NCBI GenBank assembly: GCA_946549035.1
Contig: CAMNQH010000016.1
Location: forward strand, 1-58,512
Direction of reading: 5' to 3'
Length of the DNA stretch: 58,512 nucleotides
Origin: an uncultured Lachnospiraceae bacterium
Lineage (GTDB): Bacteria; Bacillota; Clostridia; Lachnospirales; Lachnospiraceae
The translations under genes were made by a program, and so were the position numbers. Shown piece after piece: positions 43,586 through 52,795 of this stretch (position 1 is the stretch's first letter; each line of letters opens with the position of its first letter). A model generated the notes under the pieces. The model did not search any database. It saw nothing but the letters and a program-made list of their open reading frames with translations, and was not told the origin of the DNA.

Positions 43586-44431
43586 CTATACTACCATAAT
43601 AATGCCTCCGTTATTGGCGTACATACTGCTGATTCCTGCAGTATCCACCACAAAAATATCCTTAAAAGAAGCCAGGCCCCTCACTTTCTCCGCGATTGCT
43701 TTTGCCCGTTGGGGACAATTACAGTGGGCAATGGCCAGGATTTTCTGTTCACAGTCCTGAACCTTTTCCATCATCACATGAATCATTTTATCTAAAGCTT
43801 TATTCATGCCTCTCGCCTGATCCAACTGACAGATTTCCCCTTCTTCTGTAGAACCCATAACAGGCTTGATATTCAATGCGCTGGCTACAAATGCCTTCAA
43901 ATTGCTCAAACGTCCGTTTTTTCGCAGGGTTTCCAAGGTCTCCAAAACAAAATAGGTGTTCTGACCCGCGATGTATGCGTCTACCGTCTCAACCACTTCT
44001 TCAAAAGACATGCCTGCTTCTTCGCACTCCTGAATCTTCATGGCAATCAGCGTTTCCCCCACAGAAGCGGATTTGGAATCAAAAACGTGAATCTGCTTCT
44101 CTCCCTTTTCTTCTATATAAAGGGACTTTCCCAATTCCGCACTGTTGTAAGAGCCGCTAAGCTTCGAAGACAAAGTCACAGCATAAATATGGGACGCCTC
44201 TGAGCTATAGGCCTCCATATAGCGTTCCGGGGAAGGGCATGTGGATTTCGGGCTGTTGGGGCTCTCTTTCACTTTTTTCAAAAAATCCACCTGGTCAAAC
44301 GTCTCATCATCTACAATATGATATTCATCTACAAATATCTCCAGGGGCACCGACTCAAAATGGCCGTCCTTTTTCAAATTCTCCGGCAGCTCTCCGCAGC
44401 TGTCCACTATAATTTTATAGCTCATATTCAT
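43586..44431 (-). CDS. DegV family fatty-acid-binding protein
   Basis: The 281-residue protein matches the DegV/FakB layout. DSCGELPENL opens the first domain, CPSPERYMEAY near 66-76 is the conserved lipid-binding strand region, and TLSSKLSGSYNSA near 86-98 is the signature. FakB proteins present fatty acids to FakA kinase; no fakA is in view. It precedes the OLD nuclease on the same strand, separated by 32 bases. Confidence 0.9.
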   Translation of the reverse strand: MNMSYKIIVDSCGELPENLKKDGHFESVPLEIFVDEYHIVDDETFDQVDFLKKVKESPNSPKSTCPSPERYMEAYSSEASHIYAVTLSSKLSGSYNSAELGKSLYIEEKGEKQIHVFDSKSASVGETLIAMKIQECEEAGMSFEEVVETVDAYIAGQNTYFVLETLETLRKNGRLSNLKAFVASALNIKPVMGSTEEGEICQLDQARGMNKALDKMIHVMMEKVQDCEQKILAIAHCNCPQRAKAIAEKVRGLASFKDIFVVDTAGISSMYANNGGIIMVV

Positions 44432-44636
44432 CCTCCTAGATATCTATATAGTATTCTGTATAAGGAAAATTGTTATTCCTCAAAACGTCTAAAAATAGGA
44501 CTGGCCTTTGACGTAGTTTTAAATACTACTTAATCTTATCATAAATATCCAGGTTTGAAAAGGCTTTCTTTTACATTTTCACGGCAATTTTCACCGGAAG
44601 CTGCCCCTGGGGCAAGCCAACTCTTCTACGGCTTAA

Positions 44637-45350
44637 TCAGTTCCATTTCCACCATTCTCCGGTAAAGTAACCGCACAGCTTACAATATTTGCCGTCACTG
44701 TATTTTTTATATCCGTCTATGGTATAATACTCTCCAACGTACGCATATCCACTACTACAACTATGGATTTCTCCTTGCTTTTTGCACAGCTTCAGAAACG
44801 TATCAAACTGTTTTGGGGTTCTTTTCCAATAACCCGTTGTTATATTTAAATATTCTCCCAGTTCCTGTGCAAAAACCATTTCCAAAGTATGGTCTTCCCA
44901 TGTTTCACGATATTTGCCAGTGGTTGGAAATTCCAGCCCGCAGGAGCATGCAGCCGTATAGGACCAAAATCTTTTTCCATGCCATGTCTGTTTCGGCACT
45001 GTTTTATAGTGATTTTTCCAAACGTGTTTGTGAGTATCTTTTACCGTCACCTTACACTTATACGACTTCCCGCTTACCTTTGCGGTTATGACTGCGGTTC
45101 CCTTCTTTTTACCGGTCACTTTACCGTTCTTAGACACCGTAGCGACTTTCTTATTGGAACTTTTCCAGGTTACTTTTTTGGACGTGCCCTTTACCTTTAG
45201 CTGATATGTCTTTTTTCCATACACATTCACTGTGATCTTCGTCTTATTCAGTTTTGGCTTACTGGCTGCCTGTACCGGGACAGGCATTGCCAAAGTTAAG
45301 GCCAGAACAAACAATACCAGAATTGCTATCTGTTTTTTTCTAAATTTCAT
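44637..45350 (-). CDS. Secreted protein with BIG2 domain
   Basis: The 237-residue protein has a signal peptide at about 1-29 (ending VQAAS). A bacterial Ig-like BIG2 domain follows at about 30-105 with TWKSSNKKVATVSKNGKVTG and the KKKGTAVITAKV strand. The C-terminal half is unrecognised and Cys-rich (AACSCGLEF, SCSSGYAY, CKLCGYF), so possibly metal-binding. GGGGAGGA precedes the ATG. It follows a transglutaminase-like lipoprotein after 59 bases. Confidence 0.75.
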   Translation of the reverse strand: MKFRKKQIAILVLFVLALTLAMPVPVQAASKPKLNKTKITVNVYGKKTYQLKVKGTSKKVTWKSSNKKVATVSKNGKVTGKKKGTAVITAKVSGKSYKCKVTVKDTHKHVWKNHYKTVPKQTWHGKRFWSYTAACSCGLEFPTTGKYRETWEDHTLEMVFAQELGEYLNITTGYWKRTPKQFDTFLKLCKKQGEIHSCSSGYAYVGEYYTIDGYKKYSDGKYCKLCGYFTGEWWKWN

Positions 45351-45409
45351 AAGAAAATCCTCCCCTCTTCCTGATTTACCGTATTACATTTTCTCAACTG
45401 GGTGTCACC

Positions 45410-46576
45410 TTATAATTCATTAAAATTCACTGTAAAAACACAATATTCCGGAGACTCCATATAATACATATATTCCATTCCCGGACAATACTCCGTAATT
45501 TTCTGCTGGGTGACAAAGTATTCCTTCATCTTCCCATAAAGTTCATAATCCTTGCATTTTACGGCGACGGAGGCCGCTCCGTTTTCCCAGGCTGTCCGAA
45601 ACACTGCTCCAATAGCCTCCGGATCCCAGGTTTCAAAATAGCGTCCTTCTTTGACATAATAATTATTCTCCATATTGCTGCATTTTGGCAATGCAAAAGG
45701 CATTTGTGCACGGTGTGTATTAGAAATTTCCTCATCTGTCATGGAAAGGAAATTGTAATTGACAAATTTTGACGCATTATGGGAAGTATCCATATATGTG
45801 GAATTCCCCCATGTAGTATCCATGTGATAATAGCCGTCATCCAGTTTTACAAGATTCCAGGCATGGGCCTGATTATTGGCTTTCCCGGAAATAATTGTAC
45901 TGGAAATCCCCAGCTGCCGCAGCAAATACTGGGTGGCGCAGGCATACCCCTGGCACACGGTCTCCCGATGAAGGAACACGCTTAAAATATTCTGGTTATC
46001 CTTGGCTCCTTCTACGTAATCCACCTGTTCTATCAGCGTTTCGAACACGTATTTCGCCTTTTCATAATCAGAATCACGAAGGGAAATTCCTCCCAGCCAT
46101 TCATCCACCACATCATCCACCTGGTTCTGAAGCCGGTTTTTCTCCTGCTCTTCCATTACATAATTGGGGGAAAATTCCAGGCCAATCCGCTTTCCGCCTC
46201 TGGTATAGCTGGTAAAAACATACCCTTCCACCCAGAACAGCCCTCCGTAATCACAGTTTAATGCCTGATACGCCTCCCGCATCAATTCCGTATCCATGGT
46301 AGCCAGATTCACACTTTTTTCATAACTAAGAATCGCAGTCAGCATCTGGTCATATACCGTTTTGCCTTCATCCGAAAGGGCTTCATAGGCAAAATTACCT
46401 TCCGAAATCCGCTGAATCCGTTCCTCCGTCACCAGAGCGCTTTCACTGCCGTAAGAACCCTGCTGCACTTTCATACTGCTGGAATACTCCCTGGGGTTAC
46501 TCAGGCACCCGCAGATTACAGTCATGCACCATACGGCTGCCCCAAGGAGGCCTCCTGCCTGAACCCATTTTTTCAC
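45410..46576 (-). CDS. Transglutaminase-like lipoprotein
   Basis: The 388-residue lipoprotein has a signal ending VICGCLSN (Cys near 24). The transglutaminase/protease core keeps the catalytic Cys in ETVCQGYACA near 211-220 and the His in NQAHAWNLVKLDDGYYHMDTT near 239-259, ending with the Asp. It starts with GTG after AGGAGG and lies 15 bases past the M18 peptidase stop, so it is in the same operon. Surface cross-linking or a cysteine protease are the usual roles of such domains. Confidence 0.85.
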   Translation of the reverse strand: MKKWVQAGGLLGAAVWCMTVICGCLSNPREYSSSMKVQQGSYGSESALVTEERIQRISEGNFAYEALSDEGKTVYDQMLTAILSYEKSVNLATMDTELMREAYQALNCDYGGLFWVEGYVFTSYTRGGKRIGLEFSPNYVMEEQEKNRLQNQVDDVVDEWLGGISLRDSDYEKAKYVFETLIEQVDYVEGAKDNQNILSVFLHRETVCQGYACATQYLLRQLGISSTIISGKANNQAHAWNLVKLDDGYYHMDTTWGNSTYMDTSHNASKFVNYNFLSMTDEEISNTHRAQMPFALPKCSNMENNYYVKEGRYFETWDPEAIGAVFRTAWENGAASVAVKCKDYELYGKMKEYFVTQQKITEYCPGMEYMYYMESPEYCVFTVNFNEL

Positions 46577-46591
46577 AAAAACCTCCTGCCC

Positions 46592-47893
46592 TTATAGGGA
46601 AAAAAATGAAGTGATAAATGCGGTCAACTCCGCCTGATCCCTGACGCCCATTGTCTCTGTAGAAGAATGCATCGCCAGAATCGGAACGCCAATATCCACA
46701 GTAGAAACCGGCAATAAGTTTGATACAATTGCTCCCAGCGTGGAACCTCCTTTCATATCAGAGCGATTTACATATTTCTGATACGAAATCCCTTCCTTTT
46801 GACAAATTTGCTCCACAATAGCCACCGCTTCACAATCTGTAACATAAGACTGGGTACTGGACTCTTTAATACAAAACCCGCCGTTTAATACAGGATGATT
46901 GGTTAGATCCGTTTTTCCCTGATAGTTGGGGTGTACGCCGTGAGCCACATCCACGGACAACAGCATAGAGCTGTAAATCGCTTCCTGCTTTTGCATCGGA
47001 GCCCATCCAAAGCATTCGCATATCTTCTCCAATACATTCGGCAGAAGCATGGACGCCCCTCCCTGTTTTCCCCGGCTTCCAACCTCTTCATGGTCAAACA
47101 GGGCAATTACGTTACATCCTCTGTCCCTGCCTCCCTCTGTAATCCCGGATAGCAGCGCCTGGACAGAAGTAAGATTATCCAACCTGGGGGATACTAAAAA
47201 ATCATCCCAAAACCCGGTTATCTCAGGCTGCTGCAAGGAAGTAACCCAAAGCTCGTAATCCAGAATCTCCTCTTCTTTCACATCAAGCTCTCTTGCCAGG
47301 AAAGAAAGCAGCCCTCGCTCTGACGGTTCTTCCTCCGAATGCGTACCGATCAGAGGCAGAATCTCCGTCTGACGGTTCAGTTCTACCCCTTTGTTTACTT
47401 CACGGTTCTGATGAATGGCTAGGTTGGGAATCACCATCAATGGCTTTTGGCAATCCACCATACATATCTTGGGATGCATCACGTCATGACTTTTCACCGC
47501 AACTCTTCCACTGACGCCCAACGGCCTGTCCAGCCAGGTATTTAAAATCACACCGCCATAAACCTCTATGTTCAGCCGATGATACCCCTCTGATACCAAA
47601 TCCGGACTCGGTTTGACCCGTAAACAGGGATAATCCGTATGGGCTGCCCCTATCCGAAAGCTGTCCCGAAACTGCAGGTTCTTCCCTATGGTAAATGCCA
47701 GCAACGCAGTGCCATGGTGTTTGAGAAAATATTTTCCCCCATGCTTTATGCCCCATGTATTCTGAAATTCCAGCTCCTCAAAACCAGCTTCTGAAAGCTG
47801 ACGGGCTGCCTCCGCCACCGTAAGGGGGGCGCTGGTTCCCCTTTTCAGCATTCCCATCAGCTTCCCAAGCTGCTGCTCCGTCTTTTCCTCCAT
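46592..47893 (-). CDS. apeB: M18 family aminopeptidase
   Basis: The 433-residue zinc metallopeptidase has RIGAAHTDYPCLRVKP near 81-96 (first metal-binding His and Asp), ALFDHEEVGSRGKQGG near 263-278 with the catalytic and metal-binding acids, and the C-terminal AMHSSTET element near 409-416. Its length matches aspartyl-type M18 peptidases of Clostridia. GAGGAAGG precedes the ATG. It heads a small operon with the transglutaminase lipoprotein and possibly the BIG2 protein. Confidence 0.92.
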   Translation of the reverse strand: MEEKTEQQLGKLMGMLKRGTSAPLTVAEAARQLSEAGFEELEFQNTWGIKHGGKYFLKHHGTALLAFTIGKNLQFRDSFRIGAAHTDYPCLRVKPSPDLVSEGYHRLNIEVYGGVILNTWLDRPLGVSGRVAVKSHDVMHPKICMVDCQKPLMVIPNLAIHQNREVNKGVELNRQTEILPLIGTHSEEEPSERGLLSFLARELDVKEEEILDYELWVTSLQQPEITGFWDDFLVSPRLDNLTSVQALLSGITEGGRDRGCNVIALFDHEEVGSRGKQGGASMLLPNVLEKICECFGWAPMQKQEAIYSSMLLSVDVAHGVHPNYQGKTDLTNHPVLNGGFCIKESSTQSYVTDCEAVAIVEQICQKEGISYQKYVNRSDMKGGSTLGAIVSNLLPVSTVDIGVPILAMHSSTETMGVRDQAELTAFITSFFSL

Positions 47894-47975
47894 TATTTCC
47901 TTCCTCCTTATTTCAGTACTCTTATTACTATACTATATTTCGGCTGGTTTCGAAAGCTCTTTATCAAAAGTTTCA

Positions 47976-48004
47976 TTGTTCTTTTTCTCCGGCTATGTTA
48001 TAAT
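47976..48004 (+). promoter_or_regulatory. Promoter of the DUF5721-like gene
   Basis: TTGTTC (47976-47981), a 17-base spacer and a perfect TATAAT (47999-48004), 46 bases before the start codon. Confidence 0.7.
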
Positions 48005-48049
48005 TTGTCACTGTAGCGTTACATTTTTTTATCTGAAAAGGAGTCCTAT

Positions 48050-48553
48050 ATGGTTGCATTACAATTTGCAGATATCAAGGATTTTATGCATAAGCTCTTA
48101 TGTACCGATTTATTTGACCATTTCCTGCTGTCCGAAGCCACTGTCCGCACCTGGGCGGATTTTTCCATCAACGGACGGCTGAATCAGGATTTTTTCGACC
48201 CGGAGGACGAAGCCTACCAACTGGCCGCCGCATCCAGCGCTGCCCCTTTTTCTATGCTCCGCCCCATTTGCTTTCAACTGATGAAAGGAACGCGCACCCC
48301 CTTGGGATTTCACCTTGTATTCCAGCTTTCTCCGGAAAATCAGCAGCGTACCATAGAGCGTTGCGGATGCGGATTTCTCCCGGCCGATATTTCCGGCATG
48401 TTCTGGAATCTGAAATATCAGAACCGTCAGCTGACCTGCACCACCGGAATTTCTTACCGCACCTTTTCCATGGATAAGTCCCTGGAGCAGGAATGGGACC
48501 GCCTAACTTCCATATTTTTCAAGAATAATAAGATTCCTTTTGAAATTCTTTGA
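48050..48553 (+). CDS. DUF5721-like protein of unknown function
   Basis: This 167-residue soluble protein begins MVALQFADIKDFMHKLL and carries FSMLRPICFQLMKGTRTPLGFHLVF in the middle, followed by a Trp/Tyr-rich region. It resembles a conserved Lachnospiraceae family of unknown function (DUF5721, from memory). AAAAGGAG precedes the ATG by 8 bases, with its own promoter. No catalytic motif is evident. Confidence 0.7.
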   Translation: MVALQFADIKDFMHKLLCTDLFDHFLLSEATVRTWADFSINGRLNQDFFDPEDEAYQLAAASSAAPFSMLRPICFQLMKGTRTPLGFHLVFQLSPENQQRTIERCGCGFLPADISGMFWNLKYQNRQLTCTTGISYRTFSMDKSLEQEWDRLTSIFFKNNKIPFEIL

Positions 48554-48577
48554 AATTCATAGACTTTTTAATTTTTC

Positions 48578-48606
48578 TTTACTTTTAGGACATAGTATGA
48601 TATGCT
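48578..48606 (+). promoter_or_regulatory. cspA promoter (extended -10)
   Basis: TTTACT, a 17-base spacer and TATGCT (48601-48606) with an upstream TG at 48598-48599. It is a modest match, located about 54 bases before cspA. Confidence 0.4.
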
Positions 48607-48658
48607 TACATCATGCTGTTAAAACAGCACATCTATATTATTCACTGGAGGTACTTAC

Positions 48659-48859
48659 ATGCAAGGTACAGTAAAATGGTTCAACAACCAAAAAGGGTAC
48701 GGTTTCATTTCTGACGAAACCGGAAACGATGTATTCGTTCATTATTCAGGCTTGAACATGGAAGGTTTCAAATCCCTGGAAGAAGGAGCTGCCGTAGAAT
48801 TCGATGTGACCGAAGGATCCAAAGGCCCACAGGCAGTCAATGTAACCGTTATCCGCTAA
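48659..48859 (+). CDS. cspA: Cold shock protein
   Basis: This is a 66-residue single cold-shock domain (OB fold) with RNP1 KGYGFI at about 14-19 and RNP2 VFVHY at about 26-30. It is an RNA chaperone. GGAGG lies 9 bases before the ATG. Its short leader contains a TGCTGTT/AACAGCA hairpin, and a terminator follows about 110 bases after the stop. Confidence 0.96.
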   Translation: MQGTVKWFNNQKGYGFISDETGNDVFVHYSGLNMEGFKSLEEGAAVEFDVTEGSKGPQAVNVTVIR

Positions 48860-48970
48860 TCTTTAATCACACCGTTTAACAATGTACCTGTGTCTATAAT
48901 AAAGACGGTATTTTCATTTTTTATTAAGATATCATATATTGAAAAACCATGGTTGATTAAGAACGAAAAG

Positions 48971-49001
48971 GAATCCTGCACAATGGCAGGATTCTTTTTT
49001 T
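48971..49001 (+). terminator. Terminator of cspA
   Basis: GAATCCTGC (48971-48979) pairs with GCAGGATTC (48986-48994), followed by a run of T. It lies on the plus strand just before the lspA stop on the opposite strand. Confidence 0.9.
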
Positions 49002-49012
49002 GTCTTATAGGA

Positions 49013-49462
49013 CTAGGAATCCTTATGAAACATCGCCATAAAAAAGGTTCCCAGAAAAATACACATATCCGACAAGTTAAAAACAACCCTTCTTACTCTC
49101 GGAAATCTGCTTTGAAAGCTAAAATAATCCACCACATGCCCTCGTCTCCATCGATCCCAAAGATTAGAAGCCCCTCCTCCTATTACCATGGAAAGTCCCA
49201 GGCGAAAGCCTCCCCGCTGCTTTTTTCCAAATGCCAGCCCAAATATGCACAAAATAGAAAATACAATGGCTGACAGTGCTCTCACCAGGCCCGGCCAACG
49301 ATCCAGGGCGTCCAGAGCCGCTCCTTTATTATAATATTTCCGTAAAATCACTCTGCCTTTTAAAACAGGCTTCTCCTCCCCTGATTTTAACGTCTTATCC
49401 ATCCGTTGTTTCAGCCAGGCGTCCAAACCAAATATCCCGGCTGCTGCCAATAGGTATCTCAT
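49013..49462 (-). CDS. lspA: Lipoprotein signal peptidase (signal peptidase II)
   Basis: LspA removes signal peptides from lipoproteins, several of which are encoded in this window. The 149-residue protein has four hydrophobic segments. The C-terminal half carries the active site: IGGGASNLWDRWRRGHVVDYF near 96-116 and VFNLSDM near 128-134, with the paired catalytic Asp residues. It starts 11 bases after the subtilase stop and probably shares its transcript. Confidence 0.85.
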   Translation of the reverse strand: MRYLLAAAGIFGLDAWLKQRMDKTLKSGEEKPVLKGRVILRKYYNKGAALDALDRWPGLVRALSAIVFSILCIFGLAFGKKQRGGFRLGLSMVIGGGASNLWDRWRRGHVVDYFSFQSRFPRVRRVVFNLSDMCIFLGTFFMAMFHKDS

Positions 49463-49473
49463 CTCGTCTCCTC

Positions 49474-51156
49474 CTATTTAGAACGCAGCGCGCTAAAGGA
49501 TGCATAGAGATCCAGCCTGCCGTATCCCCATTCCCGGTTGGGATACAGCCGTTGACCATCCCTAGCCGCTCCCCGAATCAAAATACTTTTAATATCCCCA
49601 GAGGTAATCCTGGGATAATTTCCTTTTACAATCGCCCATTCCATAATCAACGCCACCGCTCCGCTGGTAATCGCTACAGAAGCGCTGGTTCCCGTCCGTG
49701 TGGTAAAACGGTTTCTCAGCCCCGCCCCAATGACTTCCACAGCGGGAGCCACAATATCTGGTTTGATATTCCCGTTTATCGTATAGCCTCTTCCGGAATC
49801 CAGATAAACGCTGTTGTTTCGGGCGTCGTATCCTCCCACTGTAATGGGGAATAAAGTATTTCCCGGAACTGTTATTGTCATATCCGGATTGGAACGAATA
49901 AAATATACCTCTCCATCCAAAAGCTCCTGCACAGGAAGCCATATATCAAACACACCGTGAAGAATATCCACCCCATGAACCCGGACGTTCCAGATTCCTT
50001 GACTTGGTTTTTCAAACCGCAGAAATATCACTTGATAATCATGGCTGGCAAAGCTGATATTCTTTTCCACCGTTACTTTGGTGTCCTCAAACAAGAAAAT
50101 AAATTCCTGACTGAACACATGAAGCCCCAAAGGAGCCATCCGCTCTCCGGTAGGAGAAATGATTTCTACCGTAAAAATCTCTGATATAGCACTCCACAGC
50201 TCCATGGTAAAGCCTGAAACCTGTTCCCCCACATTTACATTTACATCCGCCGAATCACCGTTCGCTTCCAGCTTCCCATAAAAGTGATGCTGCTTATTGG
50301 CCTCATTCCCCGCCGCAATGGCTCCTTCCCGCATCCGCTTGCTTACAATGCTGTCCAATACGCTGGAAAGAGGACTTACCCCGCCATGACTGCCCCAATT
50401 CGTCCCGGCGGTAATGCAAAGAACCAAGGGCATCTCCAATTCATAAGCCAGCTGGTCCAGATAAGCTATACCTGCCATAATATCATTTTCCTGAAAGGCC
50501 GCCGCCTCTTTCCGGATAAAAAAGAAATCCCGAAGATATTGTTTGGCCTGTTTCAGCTTCACCATGGCAATCTGAGCATAGGGAGCGGCTCCGGAAAAGC
50601 TGTTTTCCCCGCTGGGAGTTCCCGCCGCCAGGCTGGCCACATAAGTGCCGTGACCATTGGTATCCTCCGTGGGCACAAGCCGAAGGGGATTCTCAAGCTT
50701 CAAAGCCTCGTCAATCTGCTCCTTCCGGTACTCCGTCCCATAAATAAATCCCAGCGGCGGCGGCCCTTCCCTGAGACTTTGATCCCAAATCGCAGCAATC
50801 CGTGTGGTTCCGTCCGTATTCTGAAACACCGGATTCTGATAATCGATACCCGTGTCAATAAAGCCCAGCAAAACTCCCTGTCCCCGCAACCCCAGGGTGG
50901 GCTGGTTTTGAATCTGCAAGATATTGCTGGCCTCCATAGCCCCTTCGTCCATCAGGGTAAATACCTTGGGTATGGCCGTATACGTATAATTTCTTATGGA
51001 AAAAGGCGGCAGTCCCTGACGTTCCCAGTATCCAATCCCATACTGGTTGTTCACATCCTGCACACAGGGGCTTAATTCCAACGCCTCGGGCCTGCCTCCG
51101 TACTCCACGATCAAATCATAATAATCTTCTGAATAAACAGCTTCTGTACAATCCAT
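49474..51156 (-). CDS. S8 subtilisin-like serine peptidase (Csp-like)
   Basis: The 560-residue protein has the catalytic triad in GFIDTGIDYQN (Asp, near 98-108), DTNGHGTYVASLAAG (His, near 164-178) and TGTSASVAITSGAVALIM (Ser, near 495-512). The long insertion between His and Ser is typical of the Csp-like clostridial subtilases. No signal peptide is visible, so secretion is unclear. It is followed by lspA 11 bases later. Csp proteases process germination enzymes in sporeformers; that role is not shown here. Confidence 0.9.
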   Translation of the reverse strand: MDCTEAVYSEDYYDLIVEYGGRPEALELSPCVQDVNNQYGIGYWERQGLPPFSIRNYTYTAIPKVFTLMDEGAMEASNILQIQNQPTLGLRGQGVLLGFIDTGIDYQNPVFQNTDGTTRIAAIWDQSLREGPPPLGFIYGTEYRKEQIDEALKLENPLRLVPTEDTNGHGTYVASLAAGTPSGENSFSGAAPYAQIAMVKLKQAKQYLRDFFFIRKEAAAFQENDIMAGIAYLDQLAYELEMPLVLCITAGTNWGSHGGVSPLSSVLDSIVSKRMREGAIAAGNEANKQHHFYGKLEANGDSADVNVNVGEQVSGFTMELWSAISEIFTVEIISPTGERMAPLGLHVFSQEFIFLFEDTKVTVEKNISFASHDYQVIFLRFEKPSQGIWNVRVHGVDILHGVFDIWLPVQELLDGEVYFIRSNPDMTITVPGNTLFPITVGGYDARNNSVYLDSGRGYTINGNIKPDIVAPAVEVIGAGLRNRFTTRTGTSASVAITSGAVALIMEWAIVKGNYPRITSGDIKSILIRGAARDGQRLYPNREWGYGRLDLYASFSALRSK

Positions 51157-51250
51157 GAAATACTCGCTTTTGACATACTTCCTATATTATATGCCAATCC
51201 GTTTTTTTCATGCTTACAAGACGTTTGTTCTTCACATACTTCAATCAGCC

Positions 51251-52738
51251 TTAGCCTGCCTGTCCCGGCAATTCCATACAGCCCCTTAAGGTAATCACCG
51301 GGCCTCCGGTATTTTCAATATAATCTCTGGTAATCGTCACCTTACCAATGGCGTCGTCCTTTGGGATCTCATACATAATATCCAACATAAATTCTTCAAT
51401 GATAGCCCGCAGCGCCCTGGCTCCCACGTCTTTTTTCCTGGCACGTTTGGCAATGGCCCGCAGCGCATCTTCCTCAAACTCCAGCTTTACCTCATCCATC
51501 GCCAGCAGCTTCTCATATTGCTTTAAAATTGCATTCTTGGGCTCGCTTAAAATCTGCACCATCATATCTTCGCTCAAGGCATCCAGAGTAAAAATAACTG
51601 GCAAACGCCCCAGGAATTCCGGAATCATGCCATATTTACGAATATCCTCCACCTCCACACGGTTTAAGATATTCTCTTCATCGTCATATTTATCCTTCAA
51701 TTCTCCCAAAAAGCCCATAGAAGAATGTTTATTCAACCGTTCTTTTACAATCTCTTCCAAATCTGGAAAAGCGCCGCCGCAGATAAAAAGAATATCCTTT
51801 GTATTCACCGTAGCCAAAGGCACCATGGCATTTTTACTGTTGGCTCCTACGGGAACTTCAATCTGAGCCCCCTCCAGCAGCTTTAACATTCCCTGCTGCA
51901 CCGATTCTCCGCTGACGTCTCTTTGGTGCGTGTTCTTTTTCTTCGCAATCTTATCTATCTCATCTATGAAAATAATTCCATGCTCCGCTTTCTCCACGTC
52001 ATTGTCCGCAGCCGCTAAAAGTTTGGATACGACACTCTCAATATCATCTCCGATATATCCGGCCTCCGTCAGAGAAGTAGCGTCTGCAATAGCCAAAGGA
52101 ACGTCCAAAAGCCTGGCCAAAGTCTTCACCATATAAGTCTTCCCGCTTCCGGTAGGCCCAATCATCAGCATATTGGATTTTTCAATCTCAATACCGTCCT
52201 CGCTGTCTGACGCCACCCGCTTATAATGGTTGTATACCGCCACAGACATTACCTTCTTGGCGTGTTCCTGGCCCACCACGTATTCATCCAGGCTGGCCTT
52301 GATTTTATGAGGAGCCGGTATGGAGCGGATATCCAAAACCGGTTTCACCTTTTTGCCGTCTTTGGGCTTTTTCTTTTTCAGCTTCTGGCTCTGAGGCATC
52401 ATATTCTGCAGCTCAGACAAATTGATCATGCTGATATTGGGCATATTGGACAGGTTGGACAGATTCTGAAGATTGGGAATATTGCCAAAATTCATATTAG
52501 TCATGTCATTCATGGGAAATCCTGACTGATTCATGCTGTCAAATGTCTTTTGCATACAATCCGCACAAATGCATATATTACTGGGAATCCGAATCATTCT
52601 GCCCACCTTGCTCTCGGGCCTGCGGCAAATGTAACAGACGTCTTCATATTCCTCTTTCTCTTGCGTCTCATCCTCCTGGGACGAAGGGTTTGCAGCCTCT
52701 GTCTCTGCTGCATCCGACAATAAATCTTTTTCTGACAT
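51251..52738 (-). CDS. clpX: ClpX-like AAA unfoldase with unusual Met/Asn-rich linker
   Basis: ClpX unfolds substrates for the ClpP protease. The 495-residue protein has an N-terminal zinc motif (CYIC near 35-38, CADC near 58-61), then a low-complexity Met/Asn-rich linker (about 69-115). The AAA domain has Walker A GPTGSGKT at about 194-201, the pore loop GYIG, FIDEIDKI, and a later sensor region ending DVGARALR. The ClpP-docking loop reads SMGF where E. coli has IGF. It is longer than typical ClpX (about 420-435), and tig and clpP are not adjacent. AGAAGGAG precedes the ATG. A cotranscribed ClpP is not visible, so pairing is assumed. Confidence 0.88.
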   Translation of the reverse strand: MSEKDLLSDAAETEAANPSSQEDETQEKEEYEDVCYICRRPESKVGRMIRIPSNICICADCMQKTFDSMNQSGFPMNDMTNMNFGNIPNLQNLSNLSNMPNISMINLSELQNMMPQSQKLKKKKPKDGKKVKPVLDIRSIPAPHKIKASLDEYVVGQEHAKKVMSVAVYNHYKRVASDSEDGIEIEKSNMLMIGPTGSGKTYMVKTLARLLDVPLAIADATSLTEAGYIGDDIESVVSKLLAAADNDVEKAEHGIIFIDEIDKIAKKKNTHQRDVSGESVQQGMLKLLEGAQIEVPVGANSKNAMVPLATVNTKDILFICGGAFPDLEEIVKERLNKHSSMGFLGELKDKYDDEENILNRVEVEDIRKYGMIPEFLGRLPVIFTLDALSEDMMVQILSEPKNAILKQYEKLLAMDEVKLEFEEDALRAIAKRARKKDVGARALRAIIEEFMLDIMYEIPKDDAIGKVTITRDYIENTGGPVITLRGCMELPGQAG

Positions 52739-52758
52739 GGAAAAATCTCCTTCTATAC

Positions 52759-52795
52759 CTTATGTAAAAGACGGACCTTCCGCCTTCTACATAAG
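52759..52795. promoter_or_regulatory. Inverted repeat overlapping the clpX -10 region
   Basis: CTTATGTA (52759-52766) pairs with TACATAAG (52788-52795), and the stem continues inward with one or two G-U-type pairs to a 5-base loop. It overlaps the predicted transcription start and -10 box. It could be an operator or a leader hairpin. It does not match the CtsR or HrcA/CIRCE consensus. Confidence 0.5.

Noticed and set aside
44432..44636. Small gene or RNA in the gap after the BIG2 gene
   Set aside because: Only a weak TGCCCC/GGGGCA stem is present, with no T tail or coding signal. I could not place a convincing promoter for degV here either.
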